Part shown: piece by piece, positions 10,568-22,699 of the stretch
How positions within the stretch are numbered: position 1 is the first letter of the stretch
How the letters are laid out: each line of letters opens with the position of its first letter
Assembly (NCBI GenBank): GCA_022315425.1
Contig: JAIUPT010000042.1
Location: 1,798,001-1,862,000 of the forward strand
Direction of reading: 5' to 3'
From: Pseudevernia furfuracea
Taxonomy: Eukaryota; Ascomycota; Lecanoromycetes; Lecanorales; Parmeliaceae
DNA: 64,000 nucleotides
Position numbers and translations under genes: made by a program
Notes under the pieces: model-generated
What the model was told of the DNA's origin: nothing
What the model saw: the letters and a program-made list of their open reading frames with translations, nothing else
The model's database searches: none

Positions 10568-13485
10568 ATGACCGCCGCCGTCCTTCAAATGCATGGCAGG
10601 CCGAGTGCCTCCATATCCAAACCTCTGAAGCAAAGCAAGGCTCGAAAAGCTCAACTGCCAGCTATTGCACCTAGATATCAGTTGCTCTCCGACCCGGACG
10701 CTTTCGACAAGGCGGATCTCACAGCCAATGCGAGTGTGAACCTGCCCAGGACGCGTCTGCCCCCAAGGTCAAGGTTCGGATGTTGGTGATTCTTCCTTCT
10801 CCATATCATTTCTTACGAGGCTCATTGACTGACACTCAAAATTCAGGACATGTCGGGTAATTACTTTCCCAGCAGGCCCGAGATACCACTTTTCCTACTG
10901 ACTGACATACTCCTAGACACGCAAGGTCAAGTCGGTCCTCCTCGGTCCTCCCCCTGACGGCCTGCAACAGCAAGTATTTACTCACCTTCTTCTCTTCTTA
11001 TTAGATGTGATGAAGCTAGACCTGAGTGTACAGTAAGTCATACATGCCGCCGCACCCTTTGCCATAGACTCGTTGAAATGTTAAAAATTACCCTTGGTTC
11101 TAGCCATGTTCTCGCCTTGGACATTCGTGTGACTACAACCCTCGACTTTCATTCAAGGATGACACGCCGAGAGTGGTCGAAAAGATGGCCGGTGTCGCCG
11201 GAACAGGAGGACCGGTTTGGGATCGTATGTACTCCCGGTCTCGCTTCAGCCCATGAGCTCAACCCTAGCAGCATCCCTACCACGACCATTCAAGCGTCAA
11301 CGCACGAGCCAACTGCAGGAAGATTTGCTCCCTCCCTTTTCAGCGTTGACCAACGACGAGGATCGAGAGAAGAAGGCTGAATTTGGAAGCCCTGGCTCTT
11401 ACCATCTCGTGGTGAACCTTTCAAGTTTTGCAGAATTTGACGAGTACAAAGACAACCGTCATGATCGGAGTTCAACGAAGAGCTCACTATCAAAGGGCCC
11501 GGGAAGCGTACATAGCGACCAATTCAGCAACGACCAGACGCAATATAATGGCCCAAAAGGTGACGATTTCAATCCGACTCAGACATCCGATGACCCAGAC
11601 ATCGTGATTTTGAAAGTCTTCGAAGACGATACACGCAAATTTGGGTCGCCAACCAGTGCTGTCGTTCAAGGGCGATCTTCGAACAGGTCGACTCTTTCGC
11701 TTCCGTCTTCTGCGGGATCTGCACATCCGGCCGACTACTTTAGATTTTCATATGATAACACGCCGCTGATGAGAATGGCTCACAAAGACGGGCGGGATCA
11801 TCAATTGGTGTACTACTACAAGAACTATGTGCATCGCCATCTAGCTCAGGTCCACCGCGATTCTCTGGGGACGTCTTTGGAGACTGGAGCTTTATCAGCG
11901 CCGGACGTGTTTGAACGACAGGCTGCTAGCTTTCTACCGGTACGTCAATATTGAGCAGCTCAGTCGAAGGCATGGCCGGGAACTGTGGCTCTAAAGGAGA
12001 CACCCGTAAAGACAGTTGTCGGGCAATTGGGCTGACCAGGTTCTTTCACAGCTTTATCATGCCCTTATGGCATTCTCTGCATTGAGCATGTCCTATAAGA
12101 ATGGTGTCCCCAATCTGGACGCTCTACAGCATTACCAGCAGGCGCTTCCATCGCTGCAATCCAGCCTGAGAACCGAGCAAGACCTGACTTCGGACGGCGT
12201 CTTCCTCACCCATTTCATTCTCCTCCTATATGAGGTAAGATTATCAGTGTCTCACGTTCCCATACCCTCCTTGTATTGGCCCACTAACATTGCCGTCCAG
12301 ATCGCAGCTGGTGAACGGCGGAGTCTCTCGCTGTGGTCTCAGCATATCGACCAACTACTTCGTATCACGCTTCTCCGCCGCGAGATGTATGGCCACGAGC
12401 CCTACTCGTTCATCGTTTGGTGGGTTGCCAGCATAGACACTCATGTAGTCCTCTCGGGCATGGGCAACGGCGATTTCATTGAAACAATGCTCCGCAACAA
12501 CATGCTACCCTCAGGCATGGACCCTCAGGACCCCTACCACACCTATGACTATACTTCTCCTTACCGTGGGCTTCCTTCACCAAATGGTCATGAAGCCTTG
12601 CCTAGCGCACTCGCCTTCCATCGCCGTATTAGCATTCTAGCAGCGGAACTAGGGCTTTTGGCGAGGGACATTCGGGCAGAGGAGAAGCAGAACCCTAATG
12701 ACAGGAGTCACGCTGTTATACAGAGCCGGCAGGAGAGGATTGGCGTGCTGCAAGACACGTTGAGAAGGACGTGGAATGTTCAAATGCCTGTGTCGGTGGC
12801 GAGCGGTTACTGCAACCAGATTTTGCCGGTGGGGGCCAGAGGCATTTTTGAACACGTGAGTGACCCCTTTTCCCTTGCCTTTGAAAGTTCGCCGGGCATG
12901 TCTACAAGCAATCTTGTCGATCGTCCGGAAGAGAACCGTGCCACTTGTCCGTTTAGGGCATCTCCGATTCCCCAATGCTCCGGAAATCTTCCACATGCAG
13001 TATTTGTGCCTGGAAGTTCCTCTAGGAATTGTTGCTAACAGATTTCATAGTCATTCGCGCTCTACCGCGCCTGCTTAATCTACTCTCACACTTCCATGTA
13101 CAGGACACAACGCCTCCTATCGCCATCATCTCTCATTCACGAGGTATCTCAATGTGCTGGCGAAATCCTACGATTGGCCCGTGAAATTGTCTCCCACAAC
13201 CATATGGAGCGCAAGTTCATCGTCTTCCCATTATTCATGTCGGGCTTCGTCTCCAAAACCCAAGACGAGCGCATGGAGATTCTCGGGTTGGTGAAGAAGA
13301 TGGAGGAGGATAGTGTGGGCAGAAACGTTGTGGCTGCAAGGCAGTTATTGGAGATTGTCTACGAGAGGCAGGAGATGCGTAGAGGTGAGCTGAGAAGGGA
13401 GGGCGTGGGCGGGGGTAGAGAGGACGTGGATTGGGTGAGCATGATTGGAGAGCTGGGGCTGCAGGTTGTCAATTGTCGACTGTGA
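10568..13485 (+). CDS. Zn2Cys6 transcription factor with fungal-specific (DUF3468/Fungal_trans_2-type) domain
   Basis: Nuclear DNA-binding regulator. Nine exons: 10568-10785, 10847-10856, 10917-10930, 11005-11032, 11104-11224, 11269-11939, 12052-12234, 12301-12855 and 13051-13485. They splice to 2235 nt, 744 residues. The zinc cluster, about residues 72-101, is perfect C-x2-C-x6-C-x6-C-x2-C-x6-C (C-WT-C-RTRKVK-C-DEARPE-C-TP-C-SRLGHS-C), but it is assembled from five exons, three of them only 10, 14 and 28 nt. Downstream come a conserved DTPRVVEKMAGVAGTGGPVWD stretch, PFKRQRTSQLQEDLLPPF, and a helical regulatory domain (LDALQHYQQALPSLQ, SQHIDQLLRI, FIVFPLFMSGF). The protein ends EDVDWVSMIGELGLQVVNCRL. 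It belongs to the type often annotated as C6 or acr-2-like regulators. The target is unknown. Confidence 0.88.
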
Positions 13486-14998
13486 GCCTGAAAGCCCGTG
13501 ACCTTGGTGAGGAGGAGCTTCGTGGTGGGATTCCTTGCCAGACGTTCGACGGCTGTCTGAAACTTCGGTGTTATGACTCGTGAGGCATTGCTCGAGGGAT
13601 GACTTGAGACTTGCTGGTGAGACGAAGGTTTCGGAAAATACGAGAGGTGGTTTGAGGCTTGCTATGGTGACGATACTTGTCGATACCACGGAGACACTTG
13701 TCGATACTCGACAGCAAGCAGACTGTGACGTCTGGGCCTCGAAGAGATTCCATTCGTTTGGACGAGTCGGCAGTAGTCAAGAACTGAGATTGCAGGAGGA
13801 TTGCTTTGCCTAGCATGATGGATTGATGGTCATGGTATGGCATGGGTGTGTATCACATACACCCAGAATACGAGAAAATGTATAGTGAAAGGAGGCAGGC
13901 ATCATCTTAGCGAAACCTGTTAGCATATTTTATAATTTACCTTGTGAAAAGTAAATAGATACATTAAATATACCACCATTATCATTTCTGTTTCAGAACC
14001 CTCAATCTGGCCAGCTGAAATAAAAATCACACCAACCAACCAACTACCTTACCTCCATCTCGAACCTAGAGACAATTTCCCTCGTCATTAATAATTCAAT
14101 ACGAGTATTGTGATTGAGCTTTTTGCTCTGGCCGTTATTTATTTCATCCTTGGTAAATAGATACATTAAATATACCACCAATACAAGCAAAACACGCGCC
14201 TGCCTTGTTCATTAATCTCATCATCAAGATTTATCTCATTCCATCTCGTCTCGTCTCGTCTCATCTCATCTCATTCCATCTCATTCCATCCCATCCGTAC
14301 ATCTCATCTCATTCCCGTCCCATTCCCGTCCCATCCCATCTCAACCATCAGCTCACCACTACCACTACCACTACCACTATCACTATCCATAAACCCTAGC
14401 TACAGTACACTCATCTACACTATTAAAAAAATTAAAAAAAGACCATTCCAAACAAAACACCACGAGCACTACCCTTCCAGGCTCCTGTCATGTTGTTGTG
14501 ACCAAGGTACGAGTGAGTAGTCAGGTAGTATTGATTTAATTGATTGATTGATGGAGGGTAGTTGTGGTCGGATGGGTATTTTATCTTCCGGTTTGGGGGG
14601 GGGGGGGGAGCTAGCTGTTCTCTCTTCTCTCTCTCTGACACTGATCGACGGTAGTTGGGAACTGGGAGAAGGCAGGTGGTGAAGGTAGAGTAAGAGTACT
14701 TGCGTATCTCTGGTCTGTTGGGGAAGGGTGTGGGGGGGGGGGGGGACTAGCAAGCGTGTGTTTGTCTTTGTTAAAAGGGATGGTGTGATTGAGGAGCAGC
14801 GAAGGGATGGAAACATACCTCTTTTTTTTGCCAGAGGAGAGGAGAGAGGGATGAGAAAGAGAAGTTTGAAGGTTTCATGGTCACATACGTCGGAGCACTG
14901 CATGTGGCAGGTTCAGTCAAGTCCGATGTCACGATAACCTTAGCTATCGCTTTAATATCATATTCGTCATGCCACCGAAGGGGCCACTGCTCGTGACT
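13486..14998. other. Low-complexity spacer
   Basis: No gene seen. It holds a 28-bp direct repeat (13951-13978 and 14153-14180), TCTCG/TCTCA pentamer runs (about 14237-14300), CCACTA runs (about 14355-14390) and two separate runs of 14 G (14595-14608 and 14732-14745). It contains the 3' flanks of two convergent genes. Confidence 0.6.
13951..14180 (+). repeat. 28-bp direct repeat pair
   Basis: The same 28 bases beginning GTAAATAGATACATTAAATA occur at 13951-13978 and 14153-14180, start to start 202 bp. Read directly. This could be a local duplication in the 3' flank. Confidence 0.85.
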
Positions 14999-16370
14999 TC
15001 AGTCGAGCCCCATCTCGAACCCCTCCCTCGGATTCCTGCCTCCACCCATACCTCTACCCATTCCGCCACCACCTCCGCCGTTCATCCTACCCTCCAACTC
15101 CCTCAACTCTCTTTCCCGCTCTCCCACCATCTTTATCCGTTCCTGTCTTACGATAGCGAGGACCCCTTCCAAACTCGTCCTCCACGTGTCCAGTCGCCCT
15201 TGCACCTCGATCCATTGCTTCTCCCCAAAGACTCGATACGTGCTGCGATGTATGAGGAAGGTTTGATTGAGCTGGGATAGCTTGCCCTCCACGAGCTCTG
15301 CTCGGATCACGTCAATAACCCACATCTCCACATCCTCACTGGGGATCTGTAGAGCGCGGGCTATATGCTGATATGGTAAACTCCGGCTTTGTGTGCTCGC
15401 GGCCAGCGAAGCGAGTGTGAGCAGGCGCATTTTCCGATGCAAGACCGACGCATCGAGGGACGCATTGGACAGGAAGTCGTCGTGGGATTCGACAAAGTCG
15501 TTGTAGTCGTCCAGCAGCTCTGCGTTGAATACTTCAAGTAGTTCATACCATTCTGGATCCGACTTGCGGAGCGCTTGGATGGGATCGCTCGAGGTGAGGT
15601 CTTGGAAGTCGAAGTGCGAGGGGTGGGACAAGGCGGCTTTCAGCGCACGGATTGCGAGGTCATGAGACTCCTGCGTAGAGACTTCGTCGACGGGAATGGT
15701 GCGCAGGGCTCGCAGTAGATAGAGATATGACTGTGCGTCTTCGCCCGCCTCCGCGGCGACATTTGCAATCTCGAGATATAACTTGCGTTGGTCTTCTTCG
15801 TCAGTCTCCCACGCTGCGATCCAGCTGTCTAAGTTCTTGAGTTGCGGACGGAGGAGTTCAAAGGAGGAGGAGCTGCGCACGACGCGCAGAACTGCGAGGA
15901 AGACGTGGTAGCGGGTGTCATTCGTCGAGGGGAGAATGTTGAAGATTGTAGTCAGGATGGAAAGAGCGAGGCCGGGGCCGTTGGTTGGGGAGGACTTTAT
16001 GGGAGCGGAGAGGTTTTGGCAGATTTTAGGGAGGAATTTGTCGAGGTTTGGTGATTGGCGAATTAGATGGACGAGGAGGTTGTAGGCTGCTATGAATTCT
16101 GTGTCCTAATCTTTAGCATATGGTCTGGATGGATTTGCAAACAGTAAGCCCACCCTTTTCTGGAGCCGTGTTCAGCACATCGCTGGCGGTAACGAGCTTT
16201 TTGAGGGCTTCATCCTTCTGCCCCTTCTCTAACAGAGGCGTGATTTCTGTTTGAATGTTCGCATTGTCCGGACTTTGTTTCTTTTGAACCTCATCGACGT
16301 AATGTGCAAGTTCATCGGCAAGCTCCTCAAAGGAGCCTTCGATCAGCAGTGTGTTGGCGGGGCCAGGCAT
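14999..16370 (-). CDS. Eukaryotic translation initiation factor 3 subunit M (eIF3m)
   Basis: PCI-domain subunit of eIF3, which helps load mRNA and initiator tRNA on the 40S ribosome. Exons 16370-16154 and 16098-14999 (intron 55 bp) give 1317 nt, 438 residues. It starts MPGPANTLLIEGSFEELADE and runs across the junction as NTAPEK|EFIAAYNLL. This is followed by the PCI region, including MRLLTLASLAASTQSRSLPY, the winged-helix part VEMWVIDVIRAELVEGKLSQ, and YRVFGEKQWIEVQGRL. The tail is rich in glycine and arginine (GGGGGGMGRGMGGGRN). Only the acceptor at 16099 restores the family frame; the more obvious TTAG acceptor a few bases upstream does not. Confidence 0.94.
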
Positions 16371-16674
16371 GTTGATGGCCGTGACAAAGTCACAGTCGTG
16401 AATTTTGTGCGGGCAAAATCACAAAATCTTGGCGTTTCTGGAGACGCTAGCGAATTGTAACATGAGCTGTCTACCAGCCAATATACTTGGGATATCTTGG
16501 TTACTAAACTCGAAAAACTTGGAGATCTAATGCCTATCTTTCAAACTTGGGGCTGACTTATATTACAATTGATTTATACAATGAAGCAGTCTCTTCCAAT
16601 CACTCTCCAGTGACGGACGCCCCTTACCATGCGTGAGAAATCTTTATCTGCTTTCTCTCCCTTCAGTACTTAAA

Positions 16675-19600
16675 TTAGTCTAGCACTCGTCCAGCCGTAC
16701 TAGCAGTACTCCTATCCTTGGTTTGAACCTTCTTCAATCCTGTTCCCTTCTGAATATCGCCCAGTAAACCTCCTATATTCGGCGTTCCACCCGCGCGACC
16801 ACTCGGCATCCCAGGGGGTGGTGACGAGGGTGCTGGTGGTGCACCGGGCATTCCAGGCGGTGGTGGTGGGGGTGGAGGTACAGGCGGAGCACTTGACGTC
16901 GGCATAGGCGGTGGTGGGGGTGGTGGCGCAGCTGGAGGTTCTCCGCCATCGAAACTGCCTGGCATGGTGGGTGGTGGTGGCGGCGGTGAAGACATAGCCG
17001 TAGCTGTACTTGGTGTTCGAGGTGCTGGGCTAGTTGGGCTATTCATGGAAATTTTATCGTCCATAGCTGATATGGGCCTAGGGGGTGCCATTGTGCCGAA
17101 AAGCATGGAGGCGAGTTGTTTCGCGCTGCCTCCCGTTGGTTTATTGGTATCCTCTTCGTCATCTGAAGACGACGTAGAGTCAACGACGGACCATTCATCT
17201 TCTTCCGGACGGACTCGTGAGGGGCGATTGCCGGTCGAGGTAGAAGTGAGAGGTGGAGGAAGCGGTTGAGACTTTGCGGATTCCTGCTGTTGAGTTAAAC
17301 GATGGAAAGGATTTGTGGATTCGGCAGCGGTGTTTGGTGAGGCCATGGATGGCGGCATGGACGCCGTCTCATTAGCTTGATTCATCTTCCTGAAGAAGGG
17401 GTTCTTGGTATCTGCACCGTAAGAAGATGATGACGACGACGTTGCTGGTGCTGGCGGTGGAGGAAGAACTGGTGCCGCAGGAGTTTGGGCAGGCGCTGGA
17501 GGTGGACTCATTGGAGCTTCCACCTCGGCCGCAGGCGCAAATGGCGGCGACGAGCGATCAGATGGCTGGTTACTACCTTCCCTTGAGAGCAATTGACTAT
17601 TCGTTGGCGTGGTCTCCTGGGGCGTAATCTCTTGAGGTCCCTCCTCGTCAGACGAATCTTCATCGCCTAGGCTATCTAATTGCAGTTGTAGCTGCCGTTC
17701 CTTTTCATTTGCAGCTTCCAGCTCTGCTCGCTGAGCTGCAAGCTTAGCTTCCTTCTCTTTTGCTTCCTTCTCCGCGGCTTGCTTCCTGCGTTTTTCCTCC
17801 TGCTTCTTGACTTTACCTTGCTTGACCTGCTCTTCTAGCGCTTTGAGACGAGCTTGCGAAGCTTCACGCTCTCGGGCAAGGTCATGCTCCTGCCGTTGAG
17901 CTTCGTTTCTATACGCTGTATTAGCTTCTACGTCCGTGGATTAAACTCTCGTCGTTACTTACTCCATGCTTCTGGTCTGTGATTGTTGGACCCGCTGCTG
18001 ATTTTTGATCGCTTGCTCCTTTCCTTGCTGCTCGGCTTCGGCCCTGAGGGCATCATCATCTTGTTGCCTTTTGACTTCCTCACGCTGCGCGGCACTGTCT
18101 GCTCTACGATTCCGCGTTGGCGGAGGATGTGGCTTTTTAGAGGACTTGCTGATTTCTGGAGCAGATGGTTGTTCATCGGCAAGCCTACGTTGCCTCTCTG
18201 CTTCCCGCTTGGCGTCTTCTGCTTCAGCTTGACGGACGCGATCTTGACGTTCCTTGGATTCGCGTTCTTGTCTCTGCTGGGCGGATTCGCCAGACTTAGT
18301 TGGTGGTTTTAAGCCAAGAGCTGCAAGACGTTCAGTCATACGCTGCTCTGCCTGTTGCTTAATGAAAGCGGCTCGATCTTCGGCGGTCTTGTAGGATGAG
18401 TAAGAGCCTGCAGAAGCAGAAGCAGCTGCCGGCTTCGAAGCCTCGCGAGATTCGGGCTTTCTGTCATGGCTGGTCGGTGTAAGGTCGCGCGAGCTATCTT
18501 CGCGAGAAGGACCTCGGCCATTTTCAATGGCACGGTTTCTACTAGTGCTATAGGTTATCAGCAGAAGCCCCATATAGAGTTAGAAAGAACGACCCACTCT
18601 TCACTTCGTACTTTGGCACTACGACTACTCCTCTGCAAATCAAAAATGAAGTCTCTCACTTCATCCTCGACACCCAGGCCGTCTTCCCACCTTCGTCTTT
18701 CGTGCTCACTGCTCGCATCCTCACTGTCCTGCATCAGAGTATCCTCAAGACCACGAGAGAAGTCTCGAACGCTGTCTTCCACATCTTTGATCATACTTTC
18801 GTTGTTCTCCCGTTCAGTCTTGGCTTTTGAATTCTCCTCCTCCAACCGTCTTGCAGCGGCTCCACCGTCATCTTCGCTAACAGGAGCACCCTTACCCGTC
18901 AGGGCCGCAGAACGCTGCTGCATCATTGCTTTCGCGCGTGCCTTGAGTCTATCTGCTTCTGTGACAGCTCCGCCAGGTCCAGTGCCAACTGTCGTGGAGG
19001 CGCTGCTAGGGTGGGCTTTAGCATCTCTAATACGGAATAGTTCAATCTTGGCATCAGAAATGCTAAGTTCTGTCCTTCTGACTTGAGACGCTAATTCTGG
19101 TAGACGGTCTGTCAATTTCTGTAATTGGCGTTTCAAAGTCCTTCGTTCCGCGCTCGAATCAATGTTTCGCAGCGTTGCTTTTGGGTGACTATCAATATCC
19201 TCTTGGATTCGCCGTATGCGTCGATAAAGATCTTCGGCTTCCCGGCGATCCTTTCGATCAAGAGCATCGTCTTCTTCCGCAGCGCTCTCATCCTTAAAGT
19301 CAATCGCGTCTAGCAATACCTGCTTTTCTCGGATATTCTTACGCAATTGTTCGATCGATAAATCATCACTTGATCTTTCGGACGTTGGTGAGGTTGACTG
19401 AGCGGGTGAGGGAGTACGTCCTCCTCCACCAACTCTACGGCGTGCACTCGATCTGTACCCGATATCATCGTCGTTATTTCGAAAGATGGTTGCATCCTTT
19501 CGTCCTGGCGTAATGCCATTGGAATCGTTGCGGAACGAATGATTTTTCAGGTAGCTGACACCCGTTTTCTGCGGCTGAAGGAAGGAACCAGTAGTTTTTC

Positions 19601-21332
19601 TTGTCTCGGCATCTTGTGAAAGTAACGACTTGACTGTATCTATAGAGTTCGTGAAGTTTCTTGTCGATGGAGGAACAAGCTCTGGTGGCAGCTGATTAGG
19701 CACGGGGTAGCCATTCAGCTTCCTGTAAATTAAATGCATGGCGACAGCGAACTCATCCATGTCTAGCCTTCCTTTGTTATTGGGATCGGACAGAGTCCAA
19801 ACCTTTTCGAGGTCGGCCTTAGGCAGTCCGCTTTGGCCCATGACCTCAATTGCAACGTCGCCACCAATGAAACCCTTATTGAATCCATCCCACGCCTTGA
19901 ATAACTGATCATAGATTTTTTTCTCATCCTTGGTAACAGCCCACGGTACCGTCGCGCTCCCCGATAGGCCAGCCGTTGTATATCCTCCTTCACGGCCTGC
20001 TTGAGGCATCATACGCTGTTGTAGAGCATCAATGTTTGGCAATCCTGAGGCTGGAGCGTTCACAAGTCCCCACTGTCCAGGCCGTCCCGTAGGTTGAGCA
20101 TTAAGAGGCATTGGTGCTTGGTTACCAGTCTGCGTTGGAGAAAGATTCGATCCATAACTCGTCGGCATTGGCGGAATGGGTGGCCTGGGACCCTGGTAAC
20201 CCGTACCTTGTGCGTTTTGTTGGAACCCTGTTTGCTGTTGTTGAAAACCAGTTTGCTGTGGTATAAAGCCGGGTTGCTGATTCCCGAAGCCTGTCGGCTG
20301 AGGTGGGATGTACTGCGCTGCGAAACCTGTTGGTTGAGACGCAATCTGCGACAACAGCTGGCTATTCGAAGCTTGAGGCTGAGGCTGCTGAATAACAGAG
20401 GCGGAACTTGCCGATGTTGGGGCATTGAAGTTGGGTGCATTGCTTCGAGGGGGCGCCGCAGGACGGTCGTCAGGCACCCCGAATGAGATAATGTCCACCA
20501 TGCTAGAGACTTCGTTCATTATCTTCTCCGGCAAGCTATGTGGCAACTCTTTTCCCACGAGCTTCAAATTGCAAAGGTACATGGCCAGGGCGAATTCTGG
20601 GAAGAGGAGCTGACCCGATTTCGTTGTGTCCGAAAGAGTCCTAGAAATTGTCAATTGTTGAAAATGAAGATCTCATGTAAGTCGTACCATATCTTCATAA
20701 GATCAGTTCCGGGAAGTTTGGATCGGATCAACAAGTCTTTGACTTTCTCGCCTGTATTTTTTAGTTGTAGCAAGCTACCTCTTCCTCGGATGCTTACCAT
20801 CTAAAGCTTGGCCATCCCCTACTGCCGACTTGAATAGCTGCTCGAACTTTGCTTGATCCGTGGCGGTCAAGAACGATAGGCGAATCTTAGGTATTTTCGT
20901 GCTCGATGCAGTAGCTTTAGGCGCTGAAGGTTGCGGTGCAGGAGTTGAGGAGAAAGACTGGGCTATTTGGGAGGAGGTTTGACCTGTCTTCTGCGGAGCA
21001 ACTTGTTGCTGAGGAGTCTGTCCCGTGTGAAAAGAGTGTTGCTGAGGAAGCTGGTTCTGGGAAGGCTGCTGGTTTTGCTGAGGGTAACCAGTGTACTGTG
21101 GTTGCTGTTGCGGAGCTTGGAAGCTTTGCTGCTGTCCCGGACCTGGATAGCCGGTGTATTGAGGTTGGAGCTGACTTGCACCAAAGCCATTAGGGTGGGG
21201 CGCATTATACCCAAGCTGTGGAGTGCTGTTTGGTTGCTGCTGGCCTTGCTGAGGGTAAGACTGTCCATATTGGGGAGGGCCTGGACGGGCGCTGTTGCCC
21301 CCTCCCAGGTAGGAATTTGAAGTTGAATACAT
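16675..21332 (-). CDS. PAN1: Actin cytoskeleton-regulatory complex protein PAN1
   Basis: Endocytic scaffold of the Pan1-Sla1-End3 complex, which activates Arp2/3 at cortical actin patches. Five exons: 21332-20798, 20751-20688, 20640-18598, 18547-17963 and 17908-16675. They splice to 4461 nt, 1486 residues. Order of parts: Gln/Pro-rich N-terminus with TGxxPQ-like repeats; EH domain 1 (about 150-250, LPGTDLMKIW|TLSDTTKSG); a second block of QxTGF repeats; EH domain 2 (about 435-535, DLEKVWTLSDPNNKGRLDMDEF); a long Arg/Glu-rich coiled coil; an acidic stretch; a poly-proline region; and a WH2-type actin-binding motif at the C-terminus (LLGDIQKGTGLKKVQ). Introns are 46-54 bp, ordinary for this genome. 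It lies head to tail with eIF3m. Confidence 0.95.
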
Positions 21333-21820
21333 AAAGGATGGCTAAAGACAAAGGAAAAGGTATGTAATGCTAGGATGTGAGGGAAGCTGGGCCCATTGAT
21401 CAAAGGGTGACGAGCTGACGATGTTTTGGATCTCTCGGGGGCTACTCCTACTCGGCTAACTTGCACTTCTACTTCACCACTGGTGACTTACTGGATTTGC
21501 CTCTTGCCGTGTCTATCATGGTGATCAGGCTGGGCCCAGATTTGACGTGAACATGGATTCCAACTCCTCAAAACTGTCACTTTTTTATAGCTTGCCGTTC
21601 ACACTACGAGTATTGAGATATGGCAAGAATGTCTTCATGAGGAGTCCTTGGTTCTGGTATCCGATATGATCTTATTCCAGGGTTCGACCTCTAACTTCCT
21701 GCCATGTCTGCGACACCCTGCATGAACTCCCTCTTTCCCTAATAGTAGTACATCCTTCGGGTCATCAGACGCCACCTTCATCGTTTTGCAAAACAATGCG
21801 CCTTCCATGAATTGGTTCTA
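21333..21820. other. Spacer between PAN1 and RPB11
   Basis: The 488 bp hold the PAN1 upstream region and the RPB11 3' flank. No gene, tRNA or repeat was recognised. Confidence 0.5.
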
Positions 21821-22699
21821 TCATTGTCCCGACCTCTTGTCATCTTTCTTCTCATCCGCCTTAGCTCCATCCCCTACCATCTTCCTCAATTCGAATTCCT
21901 TAGTGAATTCGCGGCTCAGAATGCTCAGGTCATTGACCAGGTCTTTGCAGCATTGCACTAGAGCGGCGCGAGGGCTGAGTGTGCCATCGGTTTGAACGCG
22001 GAGTTCGAATTTACTAATAATGAGAGTGTTAGCGGAAAATGGCAGATACCGGGAGGAGTTGGATTTACCTGACAAGTGGATGAGGCACTTTGTAGCCGGC
22101 AAATTTAACGTGTTGCGATTGTAGAAGTCGTGAGCGGAGAAGATTACCAAGAGTGTGATCTTCCTTGTTGAATGTGAAAATTGATGATGAGGGGATACCT
22201 GAATGGACGACGCATTATTCATTAGCAAAGAGAGGTATCGTTGCAAGATTGCGTAGGGATGTAAGCTGAAGCCTGAAAGGCACAGGTAGGAGATCCTAGG
22301 AATCGTTTATAGACAATGGAGATCGTCTAGGAACCTAAGGGATTTATGTAGAGGCCGCAGGTATTCGCTGTTTTGGACGAAGAAGGAGTAGCTGAACTTA
22401 CGAGTATCTGCCTCTTCGGTGACTTTCTTCTCGCCTTCGCCTAGTAGGAAAAGTTCGAACCTAGGCTGCGTGTTATCCTCGGCTGTAGGTCTTGACTCGC
22501 GGCAATAGCCTGCATTGCCTGCAATGGGATTCATGCTTGACATGTGTGGTGAAGGTGGGCTCATGTGCGAGTGAAAAGAAGTGTGTTGGGCAGCGCTCAA
22601 GTTGGTAGAGTATGAACGAGTCACAGTGTCACTTGTAGGAGCAATGTAATTGGCCGGAAACTTGGGGCTAAGGCTGCCGCGAGGGTGTTGAGATGCCAT
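21821..22699 (-). CDS. RPB11: RNA polymerase II subunit RPB11 with N-terminal extension
   Basis: Partner of Rpb3 in the alpha-like platform of RNA polymerase II. Exons 22699-22402, 22198-22069 and 22013-21821 give 621 nt, 206 residues. The core is unmistakable: PRFELFLLGEGEKKV, FTFNKEDHTLGNLLRS, VKFAGYKVPHPL, KFELRVQTDG and a C-terminal helix. The family usually starts at about MNAPDRFE. Here some 80 Ser/Pro-rich residues precede the core in one open exon. The first ATG (22699) was chosen, but the true start may be downstream or an unrecognised intron may remove part of the leader. The first intron is 203 bp, the second 55 bp. Confidence 0.92.

Noticed and set aside
10246..10674. 142-codon frame overlapping the start of the Zn2Cys6 gene, as a gene or regulatory upstream frame
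   Set aside because: No family signature. Its ATG lies only a few bases after the best TATA box, so it may not be in the mRNA, and the regulator's own frame is well supported.
21676..21700. tRNA T-loop-like GGTTCGACC
   Set aside because: Flanking bases do not form a T stem, and no acceptor or anticodon arm is visible.
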